Shown here: one piece after another, positions 1 through 6,257 of the stretch
How positions within the stretch are numbered: the first letter of the stretch is position 1
Layout of the letters: each line of letters starts with the position of its first letter
NCBI GenBank assembly: GCA_946885665.1
Contig: CAMPGT010000236.1
Span: 1 to 6,257 of the forward strand
Source of the DNA: an uncultured Chitinophagaceae bacterium
Lineage (GTDB): Bacteria; Bacteroidota; Bacteroidia; Chitinophagales; Chitinophagaceae
Direction: 5' to 3'
Length of the DNA stretch: 6,257 bases
Program-made: the position numbers and the translations under genes
Notes under the pieces: generated by a model
What the model saw: the letters and a program-made list of their open reading frames with translations, nothing else
Databases searched by the model: none
Told to the model about the DNA's origin: nothing

Positions 1-911
1 CTATTGATCTGAAGTTATTGCCTGGCATCAATACTATCGGGTACTGGGATGCGCAGTTTCCACAAGAGTGGGGACTCGATTACCACAGGAACGAAGGCAT
101 AGAAATTACCTTCCTTGAAACAGGCAGCATGTCTTTTTCCATGGAAGAGGACGACTTTATACTCACCTCCGATGATTTTACTATAACAAGACCCTGGCAG
201 CTGCACAAAGTGGGCAATCCCTATGTAGGCGTAGGTAAACTGCACTGGTTGATATTGGATGTGGGTGTCCGGCATCCGCACCAGGAATGGAAATGGCCAT
301 CCTGGGTGCTGCTCAACAAAAAAGATATTGAAGAACTCTCAAAGATGCTCAGGCAAAATGAGCAGCCTGTATGGAAGGCTAATGGCGAGATCAGAAGATG
401 CTTTTTGAAAATTGCCCAACTCATACGAAACGACAGATCAGTAGTGAATGAATCGTGGGCGCTCATCTATGTAAATGAGTTGCTCATGCACATGCTTAAC
501 CTGTTTCGCCAGGGATCATTTCACTTCAATGAATCGCTGACCGACAGCGTTAGGACGGCTGAACTGTTTATCAAAGATCTCAACAACAGTTTCGATCAGC
601 CATGGACTCTTGAATCAATGGCTAATCATTGCGGCCTGGGCATTACCCGGTTCGTTCATTACTTCAGACAATTGACTAACAGCACCCCTATGCAATATTT
701 GAATCATCTGAGGGTGGAGGCAGCGGCGGCGCAATTACTTGGCCATCCAAAACAAAATATCAGCCAGATTGGCTACGAATGCGGCTTTTCCAGCAGCCAG
801 TATTTCGCAACCGTTTTCCGTAAGCAATTCGGATGTTCGCCCGCTACCTACCGGCAAACCGGAATTGCTAACCGGCAAGCTAAAAAAAACAATAACGCAG
901 GAACGCTTTAG
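1..911 (+). CDS. AraC-family transcriptional regulator, 5'-truncated by the window edge
   Basis: This is a cytoplasmic DNA-binding regulator, probably a ligand-sensing activator of the uptake genes that follow. The reading frame is open from nt 3 with no stop before the edge, so the true start lies outside the window. The TTG at 18 should not be taken as the start: the upstream codons are open and no ribosome-binding site precedes it. The visible part is 302 residues, numbered from nt 3. Residues about 10-90 form an N-terminal cupin-like sensing region, with IGYWDA near the beginning and HRNEGIEITFLETGS at about 28-42. A helical linker follows. The C-terminal AraC DNA-binding domain has two helix-turn-helix units, at about 201-225 (WTLESMANHCGLGITRF) and 252-284 (ISQIGYECGFSSSQYF, then FRKQFGCSPATYR, the family signature). 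A short basic tail ends the protein. The family assignment is firm; the target and ligand are inferred only from position. Confidence 0.93.
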   Translation, partial: IDLKLLPGINTIGYWDAQFPQEWGLDYHRNEGIEITFLETGSMSFSMEEDDFILTSDDFTITRPWQLHKVGNPYVGVGKLHWLILDVGVRHPHQEWKWPSWVLLNKKDIEELSKMLRQNEQPVWKANGEIRRCFLKIAQLIRNDRSVVNESWALIYVNELLMHMLNLFRQGSFHFNESLTDSVRTAELFIKDLNNSFDQPWTLESMANHCGLGITRFVHYFRQLTNSTPMQYLNHLRVEAAAAQLLGHPKQNISQIGYECGFSSSQYFATVFRKQFGCSPATYRQTGIANRQAKKNNNAGTL

Positions 912-1020
912 CATCTACTTCTTCGTGCGTCCCGACATTCTCCTCTGTCACTATTAGTGTGCAAATTTATTCGCCGGGTAAAAATGCAACTACGAATCTT
1001 CCTCTTTTGCGCAATCTAAA

Positions 1021-1038
1021 GGCAACCGGACGGTGGCC
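1021..1038. promoter_or_regulatory. Imperfect dyad upstream of the MFS gene (possible operator or weak hairpin)
   Basis: GGCAACCGGACGGTGGCC is an interrupted palindrome in which 7 of 9 positions match between the half-sites. It can be drawn as GGC-a-ACC-[GGAC]-GGT-g-GCC. It lies 110 bp after the regulator stop codon and 66 bp before the first possible MFS start. It could be a protein-binding site or a weak hairpin at the end of the regulator transcript. The bases after it (acatgtataatttt) have no uninterrupted T tract, so a strong intrinsic terminator is unlikely. It may also be chance. Confidence 0.22.
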
Positions 1039-1104
1039 ACATGTATAATTTTATTCACTGAAACGAAATGAACAATCCGGCAGGCAAATAAAAATAATAT
1101 TGTT

Positions 1105-2394
1105 ATGCCAAACGATTGCACTGTTATGAAAATTGAAGTCAATAAAAGACGGTTGTTTAATGCCTGCTCGCTCGCGCTGGTCGTCACTGCCATGACGTTT
1201 TCCCTGCGCGCGGCTCTATTGGGCACGCTGGGAGATTACTTTAGCCTGACGCCCCAGGAAATCGGCGAGATCGCTTCCGCCGCGTTTTGGGGTTTTACGA
1301 TAGCTATGTTCGTTGGAGGGCCATTATGTGACTTCATGGGCCTTCGGCGAATGTATCTTTTTGCTTTTATCGCCCACCTCTCGGGTATCATCCTGACGAT
1401 TTTTTCTGCAGGCTACTGGCCTTTATTCCTGTCCACGCTTTTGGTAGGCATCGGCAACGGTTTAATAGAATCGGCCAGCTATACGATGGTCAGCAGTATG
1501 TATGCTGATGACAAGGCAAAGAAAATCAACCAGTGGCATATCTGGTTTCCCGGCGGCATCGTGATCGGCGGTATCGTTGCCTGGTTTTTTTCCCTGGCGC
1601 AGGTAGACTGGAAGATTCAAATGGCGGTGATGATTGTGCCTACATTGATTTACGGATTATTGTTTTTCCGCCAGGTGTTTCCCCAGTCAGAGCGTGTGAT
1701 GCTCGGCGTTTCCAACAGAGAGATGATAAAGGCGTGCTTTCACCCTCTCTTTATTTTTATGCTGATCTGCATGCTTCTCACATCTGCCACGGAGTTGGGC
1801 ACTAACCAATGGATTGCTGAGTTGTTATCCCACGTCGGAATTCCTTCTATTCTTTTGTTGGTATTTATCAACGGTATCATGGCGATTGGCCGGGCCAATG
1901 CCGGATTTGTATTGAAGCGTGTATCATCTTCCGGCCTGTTAGTGATTTCTGCTGTACTTTCTTTTGCAGGATTGTTGTGGCTGGGTACCGCCCAGGGATA
2001 TGCGGCCTTTGCTGCTGCAGGCGTATTCGCAGCCGGCATTTGTTTTTTCTGGCCAACAATGATCGGTTTTGTCTCCGAGCATCTTTACAAAACGGGACCG
2101 CTCGGCCTTTCCCTGATGGGCGGGGTGGGGTTGCTTTCTACTGCGCTGGTGTTGCCTTACATGGGCAAGGTGTATTCCGGCCAACTGGACAAGGTCTCGC
2201 AACAGTTAATCAACGCTGGTGCAGCCATTGAACAGGCAGCGGCCGAGGCGCAAATATTGGCTGGTGCCGCCACCCTGCGCCTGATGTCAGTTTTGCCCGC
2301 TATCCTGATAGTCGCCTTTGTTATCCTCTATCTATACATGAAAAGAAAAAATGCCACATGGCTGAATCATTCATTAAAAATGAAAGCCACATAA
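1105..2394 (+). CDS. MFS permease, 12 transmembrane helices, probably sugar or other small-nutrient uptake
   Basis: This is an inner-membrane secondary transporter of the major facilitator superfamily, complete at 429 residues, a normal length for the family. Hydrophobic segments fall at about 18-40, 54-76, 82-104, 105-128, 148-164, 170-189, 210-228, 244-268, 275-293, 298-322, 331-353 and 392-412. The MFS motif A is visible between helices 2 and 3 as GPLCDFMGLRR (72-82), and WFPGGIVIGG (147-156) starts helix 5. An alanine-rich, charged loop of nearly 40 residues (355-391) separates helices 11 and 12. The ATG at 1105 has an A/T-rich leader typical of the phylum. An in-frame ATG at 1126 gives MKIEVNKRRLF, an equally natural N-terminus that costs only seven residues. 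Only 55 bp separate it from susC, so cotranscription is likely. It could import the compound brought in by SusC/SusD or a product of it. The sequence does not reveal the substrate, and export cannot be formally excluded. Confidence 0.92.
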   Translation: MPNDCTVMKIEVNKRRLFNACSLALVVTAMTFSLRAALLGTLGDYFSLTPQEIGEIASAAFWGFTIAMFVGGPLCDFMGLRRMYLFAFIAHLSGIILTIFSAGYWPLFLSTLLVGIGNGLIESASYTMVSSMYADDKAKKINQWHIWFPGGIVIGGIVAWFFSLAQVDWKIQMAVMIVPTLIYGLLFFRQVFPQSERVMLGVSNREMIKACFHPLFIFMLICMLLTSATELGTNQWIAELLSHVGIPSILLLVFINGIMAIGRANAGFVLKRVSSSGLLVISAVLSFAGLLWLGTAQGYAAFAAAGVFAAGICFFWPTMIGFVSEHLYKTGPLGLSLMGGVGLLSTALVLPYMGKVYSGQLDKVSQQLINAGAAIEQAAAEAQILAGAATLRLMSVLPAILIVAFVILYLYMKRKNATWLNHSLKMKAT

Positions 2395-2449
2395 ATATTC
2401 GTGTTCACCGTACACTTCAAACATTATTTCATTCCTAACACATCTAACT

Positions 2450-5400
2450 ATGACGAAAATGAGGACTCTCAGATTCCTGTTGCCATGTTTTCTTTTGCTC
2501 GTATGTGGTTATGGCGCCGTTGCGCAAACGATGATCAGCGGCAAGGTCACCGATGCGCAAAATCAACCGTTAGCAGGGGCTTCGGTTAACATCAAAGGCG
2601 TTGCTTCCGGCGTAGCGGCTGCGGCCGACGGCAGCTTTACGCTGCAGGCTAAACCTACCGACGTGCTGGAAATATCGTCGGTTGGGTTTCAACCGACCGA
2701 GATAGTCGTTGGCGACCAGCAAAACATCACTGTGGTGCTCGAGCCCACCGCAACATCTATTGATGCAGTTGTCGTAACCGGTTACACGAGTCAGCGAAAA
2801 AAGGATCTGACCGGAGCCGTGGCTGTGGTAAACGTTTCGCAAATGAACAAACAACCCACGGGCCAACTGGCAAATCAGTTGCAGGGCCAGGCTTCGGGTG
2901 TTAATGTGCTTTCATCAGGGCAGCCTGGGGAAGAACCGCGCGTCACTATTCGGGGTATCAACACGTTCGGTAATAATAATCCACTTTATATCGTGGATGG
3001 TGTTCCGGTAAGCAGTATCAGGGATCTCAATTCGAATGACATCGCTTCCATCCAGGTATTGAAAGATGCCGGCGCTGCCTCCATTTATGGTGCCCGGGCA
3101 AACAACGGCGTCCTGATTATTACCACCCGGAGAGGAACCGGAAAGGTAAAGGTCGAGTATTCCGGTTACTACGGCACACAACGTCCTAAAAGCGGGAACG
3201 TATGGGATCTGCTCAGCCCGCAGGAAATGGCGAACCTGCAGTGGAAAGTGTATGAAACCGAGAACAGGGACGAAGTGATTCATCCGCTTTACGGAAGATG
3301 GGCACGCGGCGAGAACACGCAGCCGGTTCTGCCCGACTACATTATGCCGGTTGGCGCCATGGAAGGTGATCCGTCAACTGATCCTTCACTATATAATGTC
3401 AATCCCAGCTATTCGTCGGCCGCAGAATTAAACACGTTATACCGGATCGTGAAAGCCAACAAACAGGGAACGGATTGGTACCACGAAATTTTCAAGCCGG
3501 CATTCATCAACAACCAGAATGTTTCCATCAGCGGCGGCGGGCCGTCAGGACATTATTTTCTCTCGTTTAACTATTTCGATCAACAGGGCACCCTTATTAA
3601 CACCTATTTAAAACGCTACTCTATACGCTCGAACACACAATTCAATATCTCAAAAAATATCCGTGTCGGCGAGAACCTGGCCATCGTACTGGCCAATAAC
3701 ATGCTGAGCAATACGAATTCAGAAGGCAGTGCGATCGGACAGGCTTTCCGTCAGCAGCCAATTATTCCCGTTCACGATATTATGGGGAATTACGGCGGCT
3801 CCTATACTGTCGGTGGCCAACTTTTAGGCAATTCGAGAAATCCGGTTGCTATACGCGAAAGGACAAAGGATAACCGCAATCACGAAAACCGGATTTTTGG
3901 AAGCGTGTATGCCGAAATCGATATTTTGAAAGACATCACATTCAGGACGAGCTTTGGCGGCGAGATCCAAAACAGGTATCAGCGTTCTTTCACATTCCCT
4001 GAATATGAAAATGCGGAGAATTCCTCTACGAACAGTTACAGCGAATCGCCGTCGAGATATTATAACTGGACCTGGACCAACACGGTTTCTTATTCCAAAA
4101 CCTTTAATGATGATCATGTAGTCAAATTTATGGCGGGAACCGAGGCATACAACGACGTTGTTAACAACCTGACAGCATCCAATCAGAATTACTTCGTTTT
4201 CGACCCCAATTTCACCACGCTCTCAACTGGCCAGGCCGCCCCGACTGCTACCAGCGACCGTGCCGAATTTTCATTGCTCTCTTATTTCGGCAGGCTTGAT
4301 TATGCTTTTAAAGATAAATATCTGGTGGGCGCGACCCTTCGTCGCGATGGCGTTTCGAAATTCGTTGACAATGTCTGGGGAACCTTTCCCTCCATTAGCG
4401 CCGGCTGGCGTATCAGCGAGGAAAGCTTTATGCGGAATATCACCTGGTTAACCGACCTGAAAATCCGTGGTTCGTGGGGTGTCATGGGTAACCAGACGAA
4501 TGCCGGCGTGGTGAACTCCTATTACCTGTTCGGAGGAACAAGGTCGAATACGTATTACGATATCAGTGGCAGTAATTCGGCACTTGCTGCCGGCTTTTCG
4601 CAGACCACGATCGGTAATCCTTCAGCACAATGGGAAAGTAACATCAACTCGAACGCCGGTTTTGATGCGACGTTGTTTCAGGGCAAAATACAGATCAGTG
4701 CAGATTACTATTCCAAAAAAATCGAGGACCTTTTATTTAACCCGGCGCTTCCGGGTACCGCAGGTGCTTCCACTGTTCCCTATATCAATATTGCGAGTAT
4801 GAAAAACAGCGGCATCGACGCTGCTATCACCGGCAACTTCAGGGTGGGTAGTGAAGTGAAGCTAACAGCCACTGCCATCATCACTACTTACAATAACCGG
4901 ATTACCAAGGTGAGCAATATTTCCGACTATTTTGGATCGGATGCCAAGCGCTTCGGAACGGATATCGTTCGTAACGCGGTAGGACAGCCCGTCTCTTCCT
5001 TCTACGGTTACCAGATCGTCGGTTTTTGGGACGATGCTGCAGAAATCGAGGCTGCAAACAAAGAGGCACAGGCTTCGACAGGCAACGGCGCGGCGGTTTA
5101 TCAAAACGATGTAAGACCGGGTCATTTCAGATATAACGATATCAACGGAGACAGCAGGATAACGGACGCGGACAGGACCTTCCTGGGCGATCCCAATCCA
5201 GACTTCACTTATGGATTGAATCTGGCAGTTACTTACAAAAGTTTTGACTTCAGCATTTTTCTTTTTGGTTCGCAGGGTAATGAAATCTGGAACCAAACAA
5301 AGTGGTGGACGGATTTCTGGCCCACTTTGGGCCCCGGCTCGAAAAGCCATACAGCTTTATACGACTCCTGGACACCTGACCGGAAAAACGCGAAGGTGTC

Positions 5401-5701
5401 TATCCAGGAATCGACTGCATCTTTTGGCACCAGCAGCGCTCCCAATTCTTATTATGTTGAAAACGGCAGTTACCTGCGCGCGAAAAATGCACAGGTGGGG
5501 TACACGCTTCCCAGCAAGCTGTTGTCAAAATACAGCGTGGAAAAATTGCGGATTTATGTACAGGCAGCTAATTTCTTTACCATCACCAAATACTCAGGCA
5601 TTGATCCGGAAATCACCGGCAATTCCACAAGTTTTGGAATTGATGAGGGAGGTTACGCACAGCCGCGCCAGTATCTCGTGGGCGTCAATCTTCAGTTTTG
5701 A
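2450..5701 (+). CDS. susC: SusC/RagA-type TonB-dependent outer-membrane transporter
   Basis: This is the outer-membrane channel of a SusCD nutrient-uptake complex, driven by TonB-ExbBD, with the SusD lipoprotein acting as its lid. It is complete at 1083 residues. A signal peptide spans about 1-25, with a basic start, a leucine-rich core and cleavage at AVA|Q. A carboxypeptidase-regulatory-like beta domain covers about 28-98 (ISGKVTDAQNQPLAGASV). A TonB-box-like stretch follows at 104-112 (IDAVVVTGY). The plug domain runs from about 115 to 230, with LYIVDGVP (179-186) and VLKDAGAASIYGARANNGV (203-221). The rest is the beta-barrel, including an Asp-rich dockerin-like loop at 897-908. It ends with YLVGVNLQF, and the terminal Phe is typical of barrel proteins. 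There is no N-terminal STN signalling domain, so sigma/anti-sigma control through this protein is not indicated. An in-frame ATG at 2459 is an alternative start. The susC symbol denotes the family, not starch specificity. Confidence 0.97.
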   Translation: MTKMRTLRFLLPCFLLLVCGYGAVAQTMISGKVTDAQNQPLAGASVNIKGVASGVAAAADGSFTLQAKPTDVLEISSVGFQPTEIVVGDQQNITVVLEPTATSIDAVVVTGYTSQRKKDLTGAVAVVNVSQMNKQPTGQLANQLQGQASGVNVLSSGQPGEEPRVTIRGINTFGNNNPLYIVDGVPVSSIRDLNSNDIASIQVLKDAGAASIYGARANNGVLIITTRRGTGKVKVEYSGYYGTQRPKSGNVWDLLSPQEMANLQWKVYETENRDEVIHPLYGRWARGENTQPVLPDYIMPVGAMEGDPSTDPSLYNVNPSYSSAAELNTLYRIVKANKQGTDWYHEIFKPAFINNQNVSISGGGPSGHYFLSFNYFDQQGTLINTYLKRYSIRSNTQFNISKNIRVGENLAIVLANNMLSNTNSEGSAIGQAFRQQPIIPVHDIMGNYGGSYTVGGQLLGNSRNPVAIRERTKDNRNHENRIFGSVYAEIDILKDITFRTSFGGEIQNRYQRSFTFPEYENAENSSTNSYSESPSRYYNWTWTNTVSYSKTFNDDHVVKFMAGTEAYNDVVNNLTASNQNYFVFDPNFTTLSTGQAAPTATSDRAEFSLLSYFGRLDYAFKDKYLVGATLRRDGVSKFVDNVWGTFPSISAGWRISEESFMRNITWLTDLKIRGSWGVMGNQTNAGVVNSYYLFGGTRSNTYYDISGSNSALAAGFSQTTIGNPSAQWESNINSNAGFDATLFQGKIQISADYYSKKIEDLLFNPALPGTAGASTVPYINIASMKNSGIDAAITGNFRVGSEVKLTATAIITTYNNRITKVSNISDYFGSDAKRFGTDIVRNAVGQPVSSFYGYQIVGFWDDAAEIEAANKEAQASTGNGAAVYQNDVRPGHFRYNDINGDSRITDADRTFLGDPNPDFTYGLNLAVTYKSFDFSIFLFGSQGNEIWNQTKWWTDFWPTLGPGSKSHTALYDSWTPDRKNAKVSIQESTASFGTSSAPNSYYVENGSYLRAKNAQVGYTLPSKLLSKYSVEKLRIYVQAANFFTITKYSGIDPEITGNSTSFGIDEGGYAQPRQYLVGVNLQF
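5138..5173 (+). other. Asp-rich dockerin/EF-hand-like loop within SusC
   Basis: Codons 897-908 of susC encode DINGDSRITDAD. Acidic or oxygen-bearing residues fall at loop positions 1, 3, 5, 9 and 12 (D897, N899, D901, T905, D908), the spacing of a calcium-binding dockerin loop. Similar DxNxDGxIT(x)xD loops recur at this place in many SusC proteins, followed as here by GDPNPDFTYGL. Calcium binding is inferred and the fold is not shown. Confidence 0.5.
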
Positions 5702-5733
5702 TCAGTTATTCACCATCAAAAGAAAAACAATTC

Positions 5734-6257
5734 ATGAAAACAATATATAACGCAATCAAAATACTGGTATTCGCGGTGCTTCCATTTATCGTCGCGTGCA
5801 ATAAAGACCTGCTGGAAAAGCCCGTGCAGGGAGCGTTGAATGAATCCATACTTACCTCCCGCGAAGGCATCAATGCGCTGCTTATCGGTGCCTATGCAGC
5901 GCTCGACGGCGTATCGAAAGGAACGGATGCGCTTGCAGGAGGTTCTTCCTGGTCAGCATCGCCAAGCAATTTCTTACAAGGAAGTATTGCAGGAGGTGAG
6001 GCGCATAAAGGTGCAGGCGGCGGATCGGAAATACCGATGATTCCTTATCAGAGATGGAACGCCATGGACCCATCTAATTCTTATCTCAACAATAAATGGA
6101 GATCCGATTATGAAGGAGTGGGTCGCGCCAACGCCGTTATTCGCATTTTAAGCGGCGTCGAGGATATGTCGGAAGCCGATAAAAAAATCATTGAAGCACA
6201 GGCGCGATTCCTGAGGGGACATTTTTATTTTGATCTGAAGAAAAACTGGAATATGGT
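5734..6257 (+). CDS. susD: SusD/RagB-type nutrient-binding surface lipoprotein, 3'-truncated by the window edge
   Basis: This is the outer-membrane, surface-exposed partner of SusC, which binds the ligand and closes over the SusC barrel. The ATG at 5734 lies 32 bp after the susC stop behind an A-rich leader (aaaagaaaaacaattc), so the two are almost certainly cotranscribed. The first 174 codons are visible with no stop; the family usually has about 450-600 residues, so most of the protein is missing. A lipoprotein signal peptide (1-21) ends in the lipobox IVAC with acylated Cys22, followed by NKDLLEKP, the usual start of mature SusD. SusD-like N-terminal features follow: INALLIGAYAALDG (46-59), a Gly/Ser-rich stretch (69-97) containing GGEAHKGAGGG, KWRSDYEGVGRANAVIRIL (121-139) and EAQARFLRGHFYFDLKKNWN (154-173). 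These blocks belong to the TPR-like helical scaffold. The ligand is unknown. Confidence 0.95.
   Translation, partial: MKTIYNAIKILVFAVLPFIVACNKDLLEKPVQGALNESILTSREGINALLIGAYAALDGVSKGTDALAGGSSWSASPSNFLQGSIAGGEAHKGAGGGSEIPMIPYQRWNAMDPSNSYLNNKWRSDYEGVGRANAVIRILSGVEDMSEADKKIIEAQARFLRGHFYFDLKKNWNM

Noticed and set aside
18..20. TTG as the initiation codon of the AraC-family gene
   Set aside because: The frame is open upstream to the window edge (codons ATT GAT CTG AAG TTA), no ribosome-binding site precedes it, and the sensing domain would begin abruptly. The gene is truncated by the window.
881..890. Eight-A run forming the slippery heptamer A AAA AAC near the end of the AraC gene
   Set aside because: A -1 shift meets a TAA stop at 893-895 almost at once, and a +1 shift only adds an unremarkable tail to 957. 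The DNA-binding domain is already complete, so recoding has no evident use.
962..969. CAAATTTA, which on the minus strand reads TAAATTTG, a full match to the Bacteroidota -7 element TAnnTTTG, with GTTG 17 bp upstream (987-990)
   Set aside because: A promoter here would transcribe leftward, antisense to the end of the AraC gene, and no minus-strand gene is in view. Such a short A/T-rich match is expected by chance. An antisense transcript is possible but unsupported.
1046..1053. TAATTTTA as a + strand -7 promoter element for the MFS gene
   Set aside because: It has one mismatch to TAnnTTTG and no TTTG or TTG at the proper distance upstream; the nearest TTTG (1006-1009) is 36 bp away.
4862..5350. 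Minus-strand open frame of 162 codons opposite susC
   Set aside because: It lies wholly within the well-supported susC gene, has no recognisable domain, and its composition is that of a reverse-complement shadow. The 122-codon minus-strand frame at 2915-3283 was rejected for the same reason.
5702..5733. Possible terminator or attenuator between susC and susD
   Set aside because: The 32-bp gap has no inverted repeat or T tract; it is simply an A-rich leader to susD.
5244..5750. Plus-strand open frame of 168 codons overlapping the susC end and susD start
   Set aside because: It is out of frame with both real genes, is rich in Arg, Pro and Leu as frame-shifted translations are, and has no recognisable domain.

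Overview
The window looks like chromosomal DNA from a member of the Bacteroidota. Chitinophagaceae or a close relative is my best guess, from the style of the SusC and SusD proteins, but I cannot confirm the family by eye. Pointers to the phylum are a SusC/SusD pair, an alanine-glutamine signal peptidase junction on SusC, A/T-rich leaders in place of clear Shine-Dalgarno sites, and a one-component AraC regulator beside the uptake genes. All four genes are on the + strand.

Layout: (1) 1-911, an AraC-family regulator whose N-terminus lies beyond the left edge of the window. (2) 912-1104, a 193-bp gap with an imperfect 18-bp dyad and several CCGG-containing short repeats; this is the only obvious place for a promoter or operator. 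(3) 1105-2394, a complete 12-helix major facilitator superfamily (MFS) permease. (4) A 55-bp gap, then 2450-5701, a complete SusC-type TonB-dependent outer-membrane transporter. (5) A 32-bp gap, then 5734-6257, the first 174 codons of a SusD-type surface lipoprotein that runs off the right edge.

Together the genes read as the front part of a nutrient-uptake locus resembling a polysaccharide utilization locus. SusD captures a ligand on the cell surface, SusC moves it across the outer membrane using TonB energy, and the MFS permease could carry it or a hydrolysis product across the inner membrane. The AraC protein is a plausible ligand-responsive activator. No glycoside hydrolase or other catabolic enzyme is in view, so the substrate cannot be named; such genes would be expected downstream of susD or upstream of the regulator. 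I see no RNA gene, insertion sequence, CRISPR array, integration site or clear intrinsic terminator, and no case for a new biological system here.
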